DNA from: CAYPUT01 sp046541715
GTDB lineage: Bacteria > Spirochaetota > Spirochaetia > DSM-27196 > PWMO01
NCBI GenBank assembly: GCA_046541715.1
Contig: JBKHCS010000082.1
Coordinates: forward strand, 1-13,347
Reading direction: 5' to 3'
Length of the DNA: 13,347 nucleotides
Program-made: the position numbers and the translations under genes
Part shown: in pieces, positions 1 to 7,454 of the stretch
How the letters are laid out: each line of letters begins with the position of its first letter
How positions within the stretch are numbered: the stretch's first letter is position 1
Notes under the pieces: generated by a model
Databases searched by the model: none
What the model was told of the DNA's origin: nothing
The model's input: the letters and a program-made list of their open reading frames with translations, nothing else

Positions 1-16
1 ATCGACAGTCGTAAAC

Positions 17-1519
17 TTGACTGCCCCGGTAAGCTCCGCGAGACTCAACCCTATGAGACGCGTATGCCACCACGAGCCTCGGGCCGGCGTGGGGCGACCG
101 GCCGGGTTGTCAAGAGCCGGGCTCCTTTTCGTCGCCGGGGTATTCCTTCTGACCGCCTGTACCGGAGGCGCCGAGAAGCAGTCGAGCGACGGCCCCGGTA
201 CTGCCGGTGGGCCCGCCCCCGGCTCCAATGACGCCGACCGGGCCCTGGTAAGCAGCCGGGGACGCCGCTTTCCTCCGGCTCCGGAGGTGCCTGAGGGACC
301 CTTGAGCCCCGAAGCCGCCGCCGCGGTGGAAGACCTCCTCGAGGGACTCTCGAGCCGTGGAATCGACAGCGACGCCATAGCCACCCTGGCCGACAGCGGG
401 GATTCCCGCGTTCTCTGGTTTCTCCGGGACCTGTTGCGCTTTAGCCGGGAGGCGGACCGCGAGGCCATCATGGACGCCTTCGACCGGCTTACCGGGACGA
501 CGCTTCCCCGAGAGCATTACAACGAGATTGCCGATCACCTGATCGCCTGGGATCTTCCCGCGCCCCCGGGCTACACGGAGATGAAGCGGCGTGCCTATGT
601 GCTAATCGAGCCGGGGTGGGCGCCCTTCTTCGACGCTGAGCCCTCGAAGATCGATTGGCGTCTGGTGGAGTGGGGCGGGGTGCTTATCGACGATCGGCCG
701 GATGCATCTCCCGGGGTTCCCTGCGACAGCTGCATTCCCGCACTCGACGACCCCCCGGTAACCGATGCGGCCGGGGGGCGGTGGTATCCCGACGAAGCGC
801 TGGTGTTCGGCGTGGTCGTAGACGGGGAGGCGAGGGCCTACCCGAAGAACATTATGGAAGTTCACGAGATGGTGAATGACACACTCGGTGGACGCCGCAT
901 CGGCATGCCTTACTGCACCCTTTGCCTCGCGGCGCAAGTCTACTTTACCGACGACGTCCCGGGGTTCGAGCCGGTGCTGCGGACCTCGGGGCTCCTCTCC
1001 CGATCCAACAAGTTTACCTACGACATCTCGACGATGTCGGCTATCGACACCTTTACCGGCGAAGCGATCTCCGGACCGCTTCTAGAGGCCGGTGCACGCT
1101 TGAAGCAGGCTTCCGTGATAACCACTACCTGGGCCGAATGGAAAGAAGCCTACCCCGACACGACTATCGTCGCGGCCGACGGCGGGGTCCCGGGCCGAAT
1201 CTATCCCGTCGATCCCCTTCGAGGCCGCGACGACGCCGGGCCGATCTTTCCGGTGGGTAATGTCGATCCGAGGTTGCCCATCCAGGAGCGTGTTCTCGGC
1301 GTAATCGCCTCCGACGGCACTCCGGTGGCCTTTCCGGTAGAAAATGCATCCCTCGCTCTCCGCGCCGGCGAGGCGGTGGAGCTTGCGGGAGTCCGGGTAG
1401 AGCTTGACGCCGGCGGCCTGCGGGCCCTCGTCGCCGGAGAGGATGCCTCGAGCCACGAAGCGTTCTGGTTTGCCTGGAGTCAGTTCTATCCCGACACCCT
1501 GCTCTGGGAGCGGGGATAG
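17..1519 (+). CDS. DUF3179 domain lipoprotein, function unknown
   Basis: Predicted exported lipoprotein. A hydrophobic stretch (LLFVAGVFLLTAC) ends in a lipobox with Cys48, counted from the TTG at 17, followed by a low-complexity Gly/Ser/Pro linker. Residues about 95-205 form an alpha-helical region I do not recognise. Residues about 230-500 match the DUF3179 family: YPKNIMEVHEMVND at 275-288, YCTLC at 299-303, and FWFAWSQFYPDT near the C-terminus. There are two CxxC pairs, Cys236/239 and Cys300/303. The family has no established biochemical role that I know of. The start is uncertain. The frame is open to the left edge and no candidate has a clear Shine-Dalgarno. ATG at 53, GTG at 89 and TTG at 107 all keep the signal peptide, and the shorter versions look more natural. 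Family call sure; start unsure. Confidence 0.85.
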   Translation: MTAPVSSARLNPMRRVCHHEPRAGVGRPAGLSRAGLLFVAGVFLLTACTGGAEKQSSDGPGTAGGPAPGSNDADRALVSSRGRRFPPAPEVPEGPLSPEAAAAVEDLLEGLSSRGIDSDAIATLADSGDSRVLWFLRDLLRFSREADREAIMDAFDRLTGTTLPREHYNEIADHLIAWDLPAPPGYTEMKRRAYVLIEPGWAPFFDAEPSKIDWRLVEWGGVLIDDRPDASPGVPCDSCIPALDDPPVTDAAGGRWYPDEALVFGVVVDGEARAYPKNIMEVHEMVNDTLGGRRIGMPYCTLCLAAQVYFTDDVPGFEPVLRTSGLLSRSNKFTYDISTMSAIDTFTGEAISGPLLEAGARLKQASVITTTWAEWKEAYPDTTIVAADGGVPGRIYPVDPLRGRDDAGPIFPVGNVDPRLPIQERVLGVIASDGTPVAFPVENASLALRAGEAVELAGVRVELDAGGLRALVAGEDASSHEAFWFAWSQFYPDTLLWERG

Positions 1520-1568
1520 GCGAGGCTCTTCCCGGTGGTCCCGGGCCGGCGGGCGAAAAGGCACAATT

Positions 1569-1598
1569 TTGGGAGCACTCTACGAGAGGTGCTATCAT
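1569..1598 (+). promoter_or_regulatory. candidate sigma-70-type promoter for the Ig-repeat/OmpA gene
   Basis: In the 101-bp gap before the 877-codon gene, TTGGGA (1569-1574, 4 of 6 to TTGACA) and TATCAT (1593-1598, 5 of 6 to TATAAT) are 18 bp apart in a locally AT-richer patch. Transcription would start near 1605, leaving a short leader that carries the GGGAGG ribosome site at about 1609-1615. This is a consensus match by eye only. The rest of the gap (1520-1568) has short GC-rich inverted repeats without a T run, so no convincing terminator for the upstream gene. Confidence 0.35.
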
Positions 1599-1620
1599 AT
1601 CCCTCTATGGGAGGGATTCC

Positions 1621-4254
1621 ATGACCCACAAACCGATCACCGCCTCCGTTCTGATCTTTGGAGCAGCACTCTTGCTAATTGCGCCCACCGGTCTCTTCGC
1701 CGGCGGTTCCCGGGAAGGGGAGCTGCCGGAGCTCGCGATGCCGCCCCAACCGAGGCAATATATAAGCCCGGCGAACGACGACGGCGTCGCCGACGAGCTG
1801 AGGCTGCCCTTCTCCGAAGTGGTGGTGCCCCCGGAGGACCGGGTGATCGTCTCCTACACCTTGCAGGTGTTCGACGCCGGCGGGGCCTTGGTCTGGTCCC
1901 AGGAGGACCGGGAAACAACCCGGGTGGGCTTCTTGGGGAACCTCTTCGGCCGTAGGCCCCCGAGCGTCTCCATCCCGGAGACCCTCTCCTGGGATGGGAC
2001 CTACCGTGACTCCGCCCTGGGGCCCGACGGAGAGCCGGCGGCGGACGGCGACTACACCTATCAGCTGGTAATTGCCGACGATTCAGGCGCCGCGGCGCGA
2101 ACACCGCCCTTCAATGTTACCGTCGATAACACCCCGCCGGAGCTCTTTTCCGGCCCGGAGGCCGATCCCGCTGTCTTTTCGCCGAACGGCGACGGCGTCC
2201 GGGACCTCTTGAGGATACGACAGACCGGCAGCCGGGAGGTCTCCTGGGAGACCCGGATTCTCGACGACGACGGGGCCGTCGTTTGGCAGGAAGACCACGC
2301 CTCCCCGGTTCCCGCCGACCCGCGGTACGACGTGCCTCCCCCGGAGGAGCTTCTCTGGGACGGCCGGGGGAGCGACGGTAGGGCCCTCCCGGAGGGCGTC
2401 TACCGGTACGAAGTGGCATCAACCGACCGGGCGGGAAACAGCTTTGTCCTGCAGGCCGGCTTTCCGATCCGCTTGAGTCTCTCCGCCGGGGACGTGCTCT
2501 TGAGTGCACCCGGGGACCCTCCGGCCTTCTCCCCGAACGGGGACGGATCGAAGGATCGCCTCCCGATCGACGTAGAAATCTTGGAGCCCGAAGGGATGGA
2601 GTCCTGGCTCTTCGAGGTTGCCCGGGCCGAGGATGGGCTGACCCTGATTTCCCGGACGGGAGACGGCGGCCCCCCGGCACGTATCGACTTCGACGGGCTG
2701 ACCGCAGGGGGCCGCGCTTTGCCCGAGGGGGAGTACCGGGCGCTTCTTTCGGTGACCTACGACAACGGCACGGTGGTCGTCTCTCCGCCGCTGGCACTTT
2801 TGGTCGACGTTACGCCGCCGGCGGCCTCCCTTTCGGTTGACACCGAGCCCCGGGGCACCGATCCCCAGGAGGCGATCGTTTTCGGAGGTGATGAGAAGAA
2901 CGCGGTGCGCTTCGATCTAGTAGCCGAGGACGGGGTCGATTGGCTCGTACGCATAGACGGACCACCGGAGACCCCGGAGTTACTCTCCCTCGCCGACGTC
3001 GGCGCCGACCCCGGGGTATCATCGCTCCTCTGGCGGGGCCGGGGCCCTGAGACCGGGGAGCTACCCGACGGCGTATACCGAATCCACCTAGAGGCTACCG
3101 ACTCCGCCGGGAACCGGGGAACCTCCGCCCGGGTGACCATCCGCAAAGATACCCGGGCAACGCCCATCGACCTAGAGATCGAGGGGTCGGTGGTAACGCC
3201 GAACGACGACGGGGTGGACGACACGGTGGCCATTCTGCCGATCGTCGAGGCGACCGACGGCATCGAAGAGTTCCACTTAGAGATCCGCAACGACCGGGGC
3301 CAGATTGTCCGTTCCACCTACCTCCGGGAGCCCTTCCCGCGCTTCGAGTGGCCCGGGGAGAACAACGTCGGCCAGACCGTCGCCGAAGGGAGCTACACCG
3401 TCGACTTTCAGGTGATCTACCAGAACGGCAACCGCCCCCGGATATCCGGCGCCGGGCCCATTGTCGTCGACCTTTCGACCGCCAGGGAACCGACGACCCC
3501 GCCCAACATCCGGATGACCCTGGCGCCGGTGCCCTTTTCCCCGGACGACGACGGAATCGACGACGAGCTCTCCATTCGCTTGGAGGCCTCGAGCCTCCGG
3601 CCCCTCGCCGGCTGGGAGCTTACCATCGCCGACCCGACGGGGAGGACCTTCGTCGAGTACGGCGGCGAGGGCGCGCCGGAGCCGCTGATTGTCTGGGACG
3701 GCCGGAACGCCGACGGAGAGCTGGTGCAGTCGGCCGAGGAGTACGAGGCGACCTTTGCCGCCTGGGATACCGACGGGAACCGGTCGGAGGAGACGAAAGG
3801 AGTCGGCGTCGATATTCTGGTTATCCGGGATGGGGACCGGCTGCGGATAAACATTCCGAGCATTACCTTCGCCCCCTTTACCGCGGACCTCTTTGCCGTC
3901 GAGCTTGAGGAGCTCGAGCAGAATCTCCGGACCCTCCGGCGCCTCGCCGACATTCTGATGCGCTTTCCCGACTATCAGATCTTAATCGAGGGACACGCCG
4001 CACACCTCTACACCGCCGAGGGGCCGGCGAAGCGGCGGGAGCATACCGAGGTGCTGCTTCCTCTCTCCTCCGACAGGGCGGAGGAGGTGCGCCAAGCGTT
4101 GATCATTCTGGGGATAGACCGGGACCGGATGCGGTCCGAAGGAATCGGCGGGGCCCGCCCGGTTGTCCCCCACGAGGATCAGAACAACCGGTGGAAGAAC
4201 CGCCGGGTCGAGTTTATCCTCGAGCGAGATCCGCCGGGCTCCCAGGTCGAATGA
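1621..4254 (+). CDS. exported multi-Ig-repeat protein with C-terminal OmpA-like domain
   Basis: Likely periplasmic or outer-membrane-associated structural protein anchored to peptidoglycan. ATG follows GGGAGG at good spacing. The signal peptide ends at LFA-GG (residues 25-29). The body holds about six tandem Ig-like (FlgD-type) repeats of roughly 115 residues. Each opens with an Asp/Asn-rich loop: SPANDDGVAD near 48, FSPNGDGVRD near 185, FSPNGDGSKD near 303, VTPNDDGVDD near 525 and FSPDDDGIDD near 639. Each ends with a WDG...LPEGVYRYE...TDRAGN-type segment. The fourth repeat (near 420) lacks the acidic loop. Residues about 740-877 are an OmpA-like domain with an IEGH strand, LSSDRAEEV (815-823) and NRRVEF (860-865), the positions that bind diaminopimelate in the family. 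The acidic loops probably bind Ca2+ (inference). The gene seems monocistronic; its actual partner is unknown. Confidence 0.88.
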   Translation: MTHKPITASVLIFGAALLLIAPTGLFAGGSREGELPELAMPPQPRQYISPANDDGVADELRLPFSEVVVPPEDRVIVSYTLQVFDAGGALVWSQEDRETTRVGFLGNLFGRRPPSVSIPETLSWDGTYRDSALGPDGEPAADGDYTYQLVIADDSGAAARTPPFNVTVDNTPPELFSGPEADPAVFSPNGDGVRDLLRIRQTGSREVSWETRILDDDGAVVWQEDHASPVPADPRYDVPPPEELLWDGRGSDGRALPEGVYRYEVASTDRAGNSFVLQAGFPIRLSLSAGDVLLSAPGDPPAFSPNGDGSKDRLPIDVEILEPEGMESWLFEVARAEDGLTLISRTGDGGPPARIDFDGLTAGGRALPEGEYRALLSVTYDNGTVVVSPPLALLVDVTPPAASLSVDTEPRGTDPQEAIVFGGDEKNAVRFDLVAEDGVDWLVRIDGPPETPELLSLADVGADPGVSSLLWRGRGPETGELPDGVYRIHLEATDSAGNRGTSARVTIRKDTRATPIDLEIEGSVVTPNDDGVDDTVAILPIVEATDGIEEFHLEIRNDRGQIVRSTYLREPFPRFEWPGENNVGQTVAEGSYTVDFQVIYQNGNRPRISGAGPIVVDLSTAREPTTPPNIRMTLAPVPFSPDDDGIDDELSIRLEASSLRPLAGWELTIADPTGRTFVEYGGEGAPEPLIVWDGRNADGELVQSAEEYEATFAAWDTDGNRSEETKGVGVDILVIRDGDRLRINIPSITFAPFTADLFAVELEELEQNLRTLRRLADILMRFPDYQILIEGHAAHLYTAEGPAKRREHTEVLLPLSSDRAEEVRQALIILGIDRDRMRSEGIGGARPVVPHEDQNNRWKNRRVEFILERDPPGSQVE

Positions 4255-4316
4255 ACATGGAACACTATACCCCCGATGCCCTTGGGGCGCGAGGGATCGA
4301 AGGGGCGCCGGAGGCG

Positions 4317-4338
4317 GTCTGCCGCGGAAGCGGCAGAC
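4317..4338. other. perfect 9-bp stem-loop in the convergent gap
   Basis: GTCTGCCGC (4317-4325), loop GGAA, GCGGCAGAC (4330-4338). It lies 62 bp after the stop of the plus-strand repeat protein and about 70 bp beyond the stop of the minus-strand large permease. No T run follows it on either strand, so it is not a textbook intrinsic terminator. It could still act as a bidirectional transcription barrier or as a 3' end protecting either mRNA. Confidence 0.5.
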
Positions 4339-4363
4339 GAAACCCCCGGAGAGCCCGACCCCG

Positions 4364-4391
4364 CCCCGCCAAGCGATTGTCGCCGGCGGGG
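4364..4391. other. second stem-loop in the convergent gap, near the end of the TRAP operon
   Basis: CCCCGCC (4364-4370) pairs with GGCGGGG (4385-4391), and inside the loop GCGA (4373-4376) pairs with TCGC (4380-4383), so the arms stack into one long, slightly bulged hairpin. It begins about 18 nt downstream of the large-permease stop on the minus strand. The palindrome GGGCGCGCCC (4390-4399) overlaps it. A role in ending TRAP transcripts is inferred from position; no T run is present. Nothing coding is seen in the whole 4255-4409 gap. Confidence 0.45.
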
Positions 4392-4409
4392 GCGCGCCCT
4401 CATCCGCTC

Positions 4410-5687
4410 CTAATTAAAGAGCAGATTCGGGAGCCAGAGCGAGAGTGCCGGGATAAAGGTTACCAGGAGCAACACGACGGCCAGGGGAATAATGAACACC
4501 GCGGTCGCCTTAGCGCAGCGCTCGAAGGGGATCTTCGCGACCCGGGAGAGGACGTAGAGGACCATGCCGACCGGGGGCGTCAAGAGCCCGATCATCAGGT
4601 TCAGAATCATAAAGATGCCGAAGTGGACCGGGTCGATGCCGATCTGCAGCGCGATCGGCAAGAGCACGGGCACCAGAATCGTGATCGCCGCGATGGTCTC
4701 CATGAAGAACCCGACGATGAAGAGCACGATGTTCAAGAGGATGAGCAGCGCGATCTTGTCCGTGGTAATGGCCAAGAGGAGCCCGGCGAACTTTCCGGGG
4801 ACCTGAAGCCGGGTCAGGATCCAGGCGAAGATTGCCGCCCCGGCGACGATAAACAGGATGATCGCCGTCGTCTCGAGGGTCTCGAAGCTGACTTGCATGA
4901 TCTTCTTGAAGCTCAGCGTCCGGTAGACGACGAGCCCCAATAGCAAGGTGTAGGCCGACGCCGCGACGGCGGCCTCGGTCGGCGTAAAGATACCGAAGGC
5001 GATACCGCCGATGATGATGACCGGCGTCAAGAGCGACGGAAAGCCGGACCAGAGACTCTCGAACATGCCGACTATGGAGAACCTCGCGTCCCGGGGGTAG
5101 CCCCGGCGCCGGGCGTAGTAGGCGATTAGGATCATGAGCGAGAGGCCCATCAAGAGTCCCGGGACCAGTCCGGCGATAAAGAGCCGCCCGATGGACGCCT
5201 GGGCGATAACGCCGTAGATGACCAGCGGCAGGCTCGGCGGGATAATCGGGCCGATGGTCGAGGAGGCTGCGGTAATTGCTACCGAGATGTCGGTGTCGTA
5301 CCCGGCGTCCTCCATCGCCTTTATCTCGATGGTTCCGAGGCCCCCGGCGTCGGCGACGGCGGCTCCGGACATACCGGCGAAGATGATGCTGGCGCCGACG
5401 TTAACGTGGCCGAGGCCCCCCCGCATCCACCCGACTATCGACCGGGCGAAGGCAAAGATGTGGCTTGTGAGCCCTGCGGCGTTCATCAGGTTTCCGGCGA
5501 GGATAAAGAAGGGAACCGCAAGGAGGGGGAAGCTGTTAACCCCGCCGAGCATCCGCTGCAGAATGATAAAGTCGGGAATGCGCCCGGTCAGGTAGACCCA
5601 GAGCATAGCGCTGCCACCGAGGGTAATCGCGATGGGCACCCCGATGATGAGCATGACAAAGAGGGCGATGAACATGACGGTGATCAC
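4410..5687 (-). CDS. dctM: TRAP transporter large permease (DctM family)
   Basis: Twelve-helix membrane subunit of a TRAP uptake system, the ion-coupled translocation channel. The 425-residue length is normal and hydrophobic segments run throughout. Family hallmarks include the Gly-rich segment with GMSGAAVADAGGLGTIEIKAM, the segment STIGPIIPPSLPLVIYG, and LLTPPVGMVLYV near the C-terminus. It starts with GTG at 5687, overlapping the small-permease stop by 4 nt (GTGA), so translation is coupled; GGTGAGG lies just upstream inside the preceding gene. An ATG five codons in is the alternative start. The gene ends the minus-strand operon and converges on the OmpA-like gene. Transport class is certain; the substrate cannot be read from this subunit. 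Confidence 0.95.
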   Translation of the reverse strand: MITVMFIALFVMLIIGVPIAITLGGSAMLWVYLTGRIPDFIILQRMLGGVNSFPLLAVPFFILAGNLMNAAGLTSHIFAFARSIVGWMRGGLGHVNVGASIIFAGMSGAAVADAGGLGTIEIKAMEDAGYDTDISVAITAASSTIGPIIPPSLPLVIYGVIAQASIGRLFIAGLVPGLLMGLSLMILIAYYARRRGYPRDARFSIVGMFESLWSGFPSLLTPVIIIGGIAFGIFTPTEAAVAASAYTLLLGLVVYRTLSFKKIMQVSFETLETTAIILFIVAGAAIFAWILTRLQVPGKFAGLLLAITTDKIALLILLNIVLFIVGFFMETIAAITILVPVLLPIALQIGIDPVHFGIFMILNLMIGLLTPPVGMVLYVLSRVAKIPFERCAKATAVFIIPLAVVLLLVTFIPALSLWLPNLLFN

Positions 5688-6268
5688 GACGGGACCTCAC
5701 CTTTCTCTTCGAGGGATCCGGGGGTGTATTCCTCTTTCCAATGCCGCACGGCGAGCTGGATTGCCCGGAAGAGCATCAGGAGAAAGCCGACGGTAACGAT
5801 AGCGTAGACCGCGGCGAGGGGGATTCGGACGGTGCTCATATAGTTGTTGGTCGTCCGAGGAATGATGGTGATGCCAAGCTTGACGCCCACCGCCAGGAAA
5901 ACGATCCGGATGCCATCCACGATGGTGATGAGTATCCGACCGACCTTCTTGGGAAGATAGCGGTAGAAAAACTCGACAAAAATATGTGTGTTGCGGCGTA
6001 CCGCCATGACGGAGCCGAGGAAGGCCACCAGAATGTTTAGGTAGCGGGCACCCTCTTCGGTCCAAGCGTAGGAGAAGCCGAGAACGTAACGGGTAAAGAA
6101 CTGGAAAAACACGATCAGCCCGAGACACCAGAAAATACCGAGCGCGATGTAGTCTTCCACCGTGTAATCCCGGTAGTTGAATTCCGGCTCCTCGGCCTGT
6201 CTTTCCTTTATCAGCTCGATAATCTCTTCGCTCCCCTTGGCCTGGGAGTGCTGCGTTTCGTCGCTCAT
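5684..6268 (-). CDS. dctQ: TRAP transporter small permease (DctQ family)
   Basis: Four-helix membrane subunit that partners the large permease in a TRAP transporter. At 194 residues it is slightly long for the family because of a charged N-terminal stretch of about 35 residues before the first helix. Helices lie near 41-63, 80-98, 115-140 and 155-178. The family signature WTEEGARYL follows helix 1. ATG at 6268 is preceded by AGAGGAG at good spacing. The gene is separated from the upstream binding-protein gene by 79 bp holding a strong hairpin, and overlaps the large-permease start by 4 nt. The split of small and large permease into two genes is the standard arrangement; fused forms exist elsewhere. 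Confidence 0.93.
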   Translation of the reverse strand: MSDETQHSQAKGSEEIIELIKERQAEEPEFNYRDYTVEDYIALGIFWCLGLIVFFQFFTRYVLGFSYAWTEEGARYLNILVAFLGSVMAVRRNTHIFVEFFYRYLPKKVGRILITIVDGIRIVFLAVGVKLGITIIPRTTNNYMSTVRIPLAAVYAIVTVGFLLMLFRAIQLAVRHWKEEYTPGSLEEKGEVPS

Positions 6269-6296
6269 GGAGCTCCTCTTTGGAAGTTATTGAAAT

Positions 6297-6322
6297 AGTC
6301 GGGCCCCGGATGGGGCCCGACT
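6297..6322 (-). other. strong intergenic hairpin between TRAP binding-protein and permease genes
   Basis: Arms GTCGGGCCCC (6298-6307) and GGGGCCCGAC (6312-6321) are perfectly complementary, extended by an A-T pair at 6297/6322 to give an 11-bp stem closing a 4-nt loop. It lies 25 nt past the binding-protein stop and 28 nt before the small-permease start. On the transcribed strand only a weak ATTTC tract follows, so it reads better as a leaky terminator or mRNA-stabilising block than as a full stop. In solute-binding-protein operons such structures keep the binding protein more abundant than the permeases (known for malE-malF); that role here is inferred. Confidence 0.7.
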
Positions 6323-6347
6323 CAAGAATCCAATCTAAGCGAATCTG

Positions 6348-7343
6348 TTATCGGATGCTCCGCATGGCTTCGAGGTGCTCCGGCTCCCAGGGTACGTCAT
6401 CACCTTCGAGCATCGGCATGACGGCGTCCATGAAGGGCTGCCGGTCGACTTCGATGACCGTGTTGCCCTGCTCTTCGAACCAGTCACCGAGCTCTAGCTC
6501 TTGCTCGTAGACGGCGTCGGAGCTTCGGCCGGCGGCCTCGGTAAGGACTTCGGTAAAGATCTCCTTGTCCGCGTCGGAAAGCTCTTCCCAGAGATCACCC
6601 CGGACGACGGTCATCAGCGTGTTGGTCATGTGGCCCGTCAGGTTGATGTAGTCCTGGACTTCGTAGAATGCCATACCGCGGATGGTCGGAAGGGGGTTCT
6701 CCTGGGCTTCGACGACTCCCTGTTGGAGCGCGAGGTAGACCTCGGCGAAGGCGACGGGGGTTGGGCTGGCGCCGACGGCCCGGGGAAACATCAGGTACAG
6801 GGGCGCGTCGGGTACGCGGATCGACAGACCTTCCATGTCTTCGGGGGTCCGAATCGGCTCGTTCGAGGTGACGTGCCGGGTTCCGTAGTAGGTGGGAGAC
6901 ACGATGTGATGCCCGGTAGCACCCTTGTAGCCCTCGGCCATCTCTTGGAAAAAGTCGCTCCGCGCAACTGCCTTCCAGTGGTCGTAGTCGCGATAGACAA
7001 AGGGTGCCTCGAAGATCGCTATCGGATCATAGGACGTTGAGAGAAAGGCGGAACCGGCGTAGATAATGTCTACGGTGCCGAGTCCCAGTCCTTCGGTTAT
7101 CTCAGACTCGTTTCCGAGCTGGGATGCCGGAAAGACCTCGACGGTGTAGCGACCGTCGGTCCGTTCGGCAATCTGTTCCGCCGCCCAGACGGCCCCTTCG
7201 TGATACGGAAGGGTGGGTTCGTAGACGTGAGCAAAGCTCAGTTGGACGGGCTCTGCCTCACCGCCATCCTCGCCTTGCCCGCCGGCAAAGACAAAACCGG
7301 TTGCTGCGATAAGCAGCGCGAGAAGAAAGATCAGTTTCTTCAT
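6348..7343 (-). CDS. dctP: TRAP transporter substrate-binding protein (DctP family)
   Basis: Periplasmic binding protein that captures an organic acid and hands it to the TRAP permeases. It has 331 residues, normal for the family. The signal peptide MKKLIFLLALLIAATG ends at VFA-GG (cut after Ala20), with no lipobox Cys. Family features include ASQLGNESEITEGLGLG near 73-89, IRVPD with Arg176 at the position that usually binds the substrate carboxylate, and LQQGVVEAQENP at 206-217. I chose ATG at 7343 because AGGAGG lies six bases upstream and a signal peptide starts there. The frame stays open 96 codons further upstream, but that extension crosses the promoter and has no signal sequence. Substrate unresolved: a carboxylate, possibly a 2-oxo acid given the divergent operon (inference). 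Confidence 0.95.
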   Translation of the reverse strand: MKKLIFLLALLIAATGFVFAGGQGEDGGEAEPVQLSFAHVYEPTLPYHEGAVWAAEQIAERTDGRYTVEVFPASQLGNESEITEGLGLGTVDIIYAGSAFLSTSYDPIAIFEAPFVYRDYDHWKAVARSDFFQEMAEGYKGATGHHIVSPTYYGTRHVTSNEPIRTPEDMEGLSIRVPDAPLYLMFPRAVGASPTPVAFAEVYLALQQGVVEAQENPLPTIRGMAFYEVQDYINLTGHMTNTLMTVVRGDLWEELSDADKEIFTEVLTEAAGRSSDAVYEQELELGDWFEEQGNTVIEVDRQPFMDAVMPMLEGDDVPWEPEHLEAMRSIR

Positions 7344-7349
7344 CAGTGG

Positions 7350-7355
7350 CCTCCT
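7350..7355 (-). promoter_or_regulatory. ribosome binding site fixing the TRAP binding-protein start
   Basis: CCTCCT on the plus strand, read as AGGAGG on the minus strand, six bases before ATG at 7343. It settles the choice against the longer open frame. Confidence 0.8.
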
Positions 7356-7376
7356 AATTGGGATTAATACCAAATT
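7356..7376. promoter_or_regulatory. candidate operator: 21-bp imperfect palindrome over the TRAP transcription start
   Basis: The element has outer arms AATT/AATT, inner GG/CC and a T/A pair around a central A, with 7 of 10 position pairs complementary. It lies between the -10 box and the ribosome site of the TRAP operon, covering the expected transcription start near 7368, where a bound repressor would block the promoter. Size and symmetry suit a dimeric regulator. The region is AT-rich, so chance symmetry is a real possibility. Confidence 0.25.
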
Positions 7377-7403
7377 TATAAACCTAAATGAGCAGTATCG
7401 CAA
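7375..7403 (-). promoter_or_regulatory. promoter of the TRAP operon
   Basis: On the minus strand TTGCGA (7403-7398, 4 of 6 to consensus) and TATAAA (7380-7375, 5 of 6) are separated by exactly 17 bp. This sits in the most AT-rich stretch of the window. Initiation near 7368 would give a leader of about 25 nt with the AGGAGG site. It is the best promoter match in the window. Confidence 0.6.
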
Positions 7404-7407
7404 CCGG
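7399..7407 (+). repeat. first copy of a 9-bp direct repeat in the divergent region
   Basis: CGCAACCGG, identical to the copy at 7458-7466 and 59 bp away from it. This copy overlaps the -35 box of the TRAP promoter. Two identical sites, one per promoter, could be binding sites of a shared regulator (inference). Confidence 0.4.
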
Positions 7408-7454
7408 GGCCTAAGCGGCGTTTGAAGGCGACGCCGGAGTTCCTGGCATGGTGC

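Noticed and set aside
1520..1568. Intrinsic terminator after the DUF3179 gene
   Set aside because: Only 4-5-bp inverted repeats (CCCGG/CCGGG) and no T run directly after; not strong enough to list.
4191..4943. 250-codon plus-strand open frame rich in Asp, His, Gln and Arg
   Set aside because: It is mostly the complement of the large-permease gene, where hydrophobic codons read in reverse give charged residues. No domain and no signal.
7416..7436. CGGCG-N11-CGCCG inverted repeat in the divergent region
   Set aside because: Short arms made only of G and C in GC-rich DNA, and it contains another overlapping palindrome (GGCGACGCC); too likely by chance to list as an operator.
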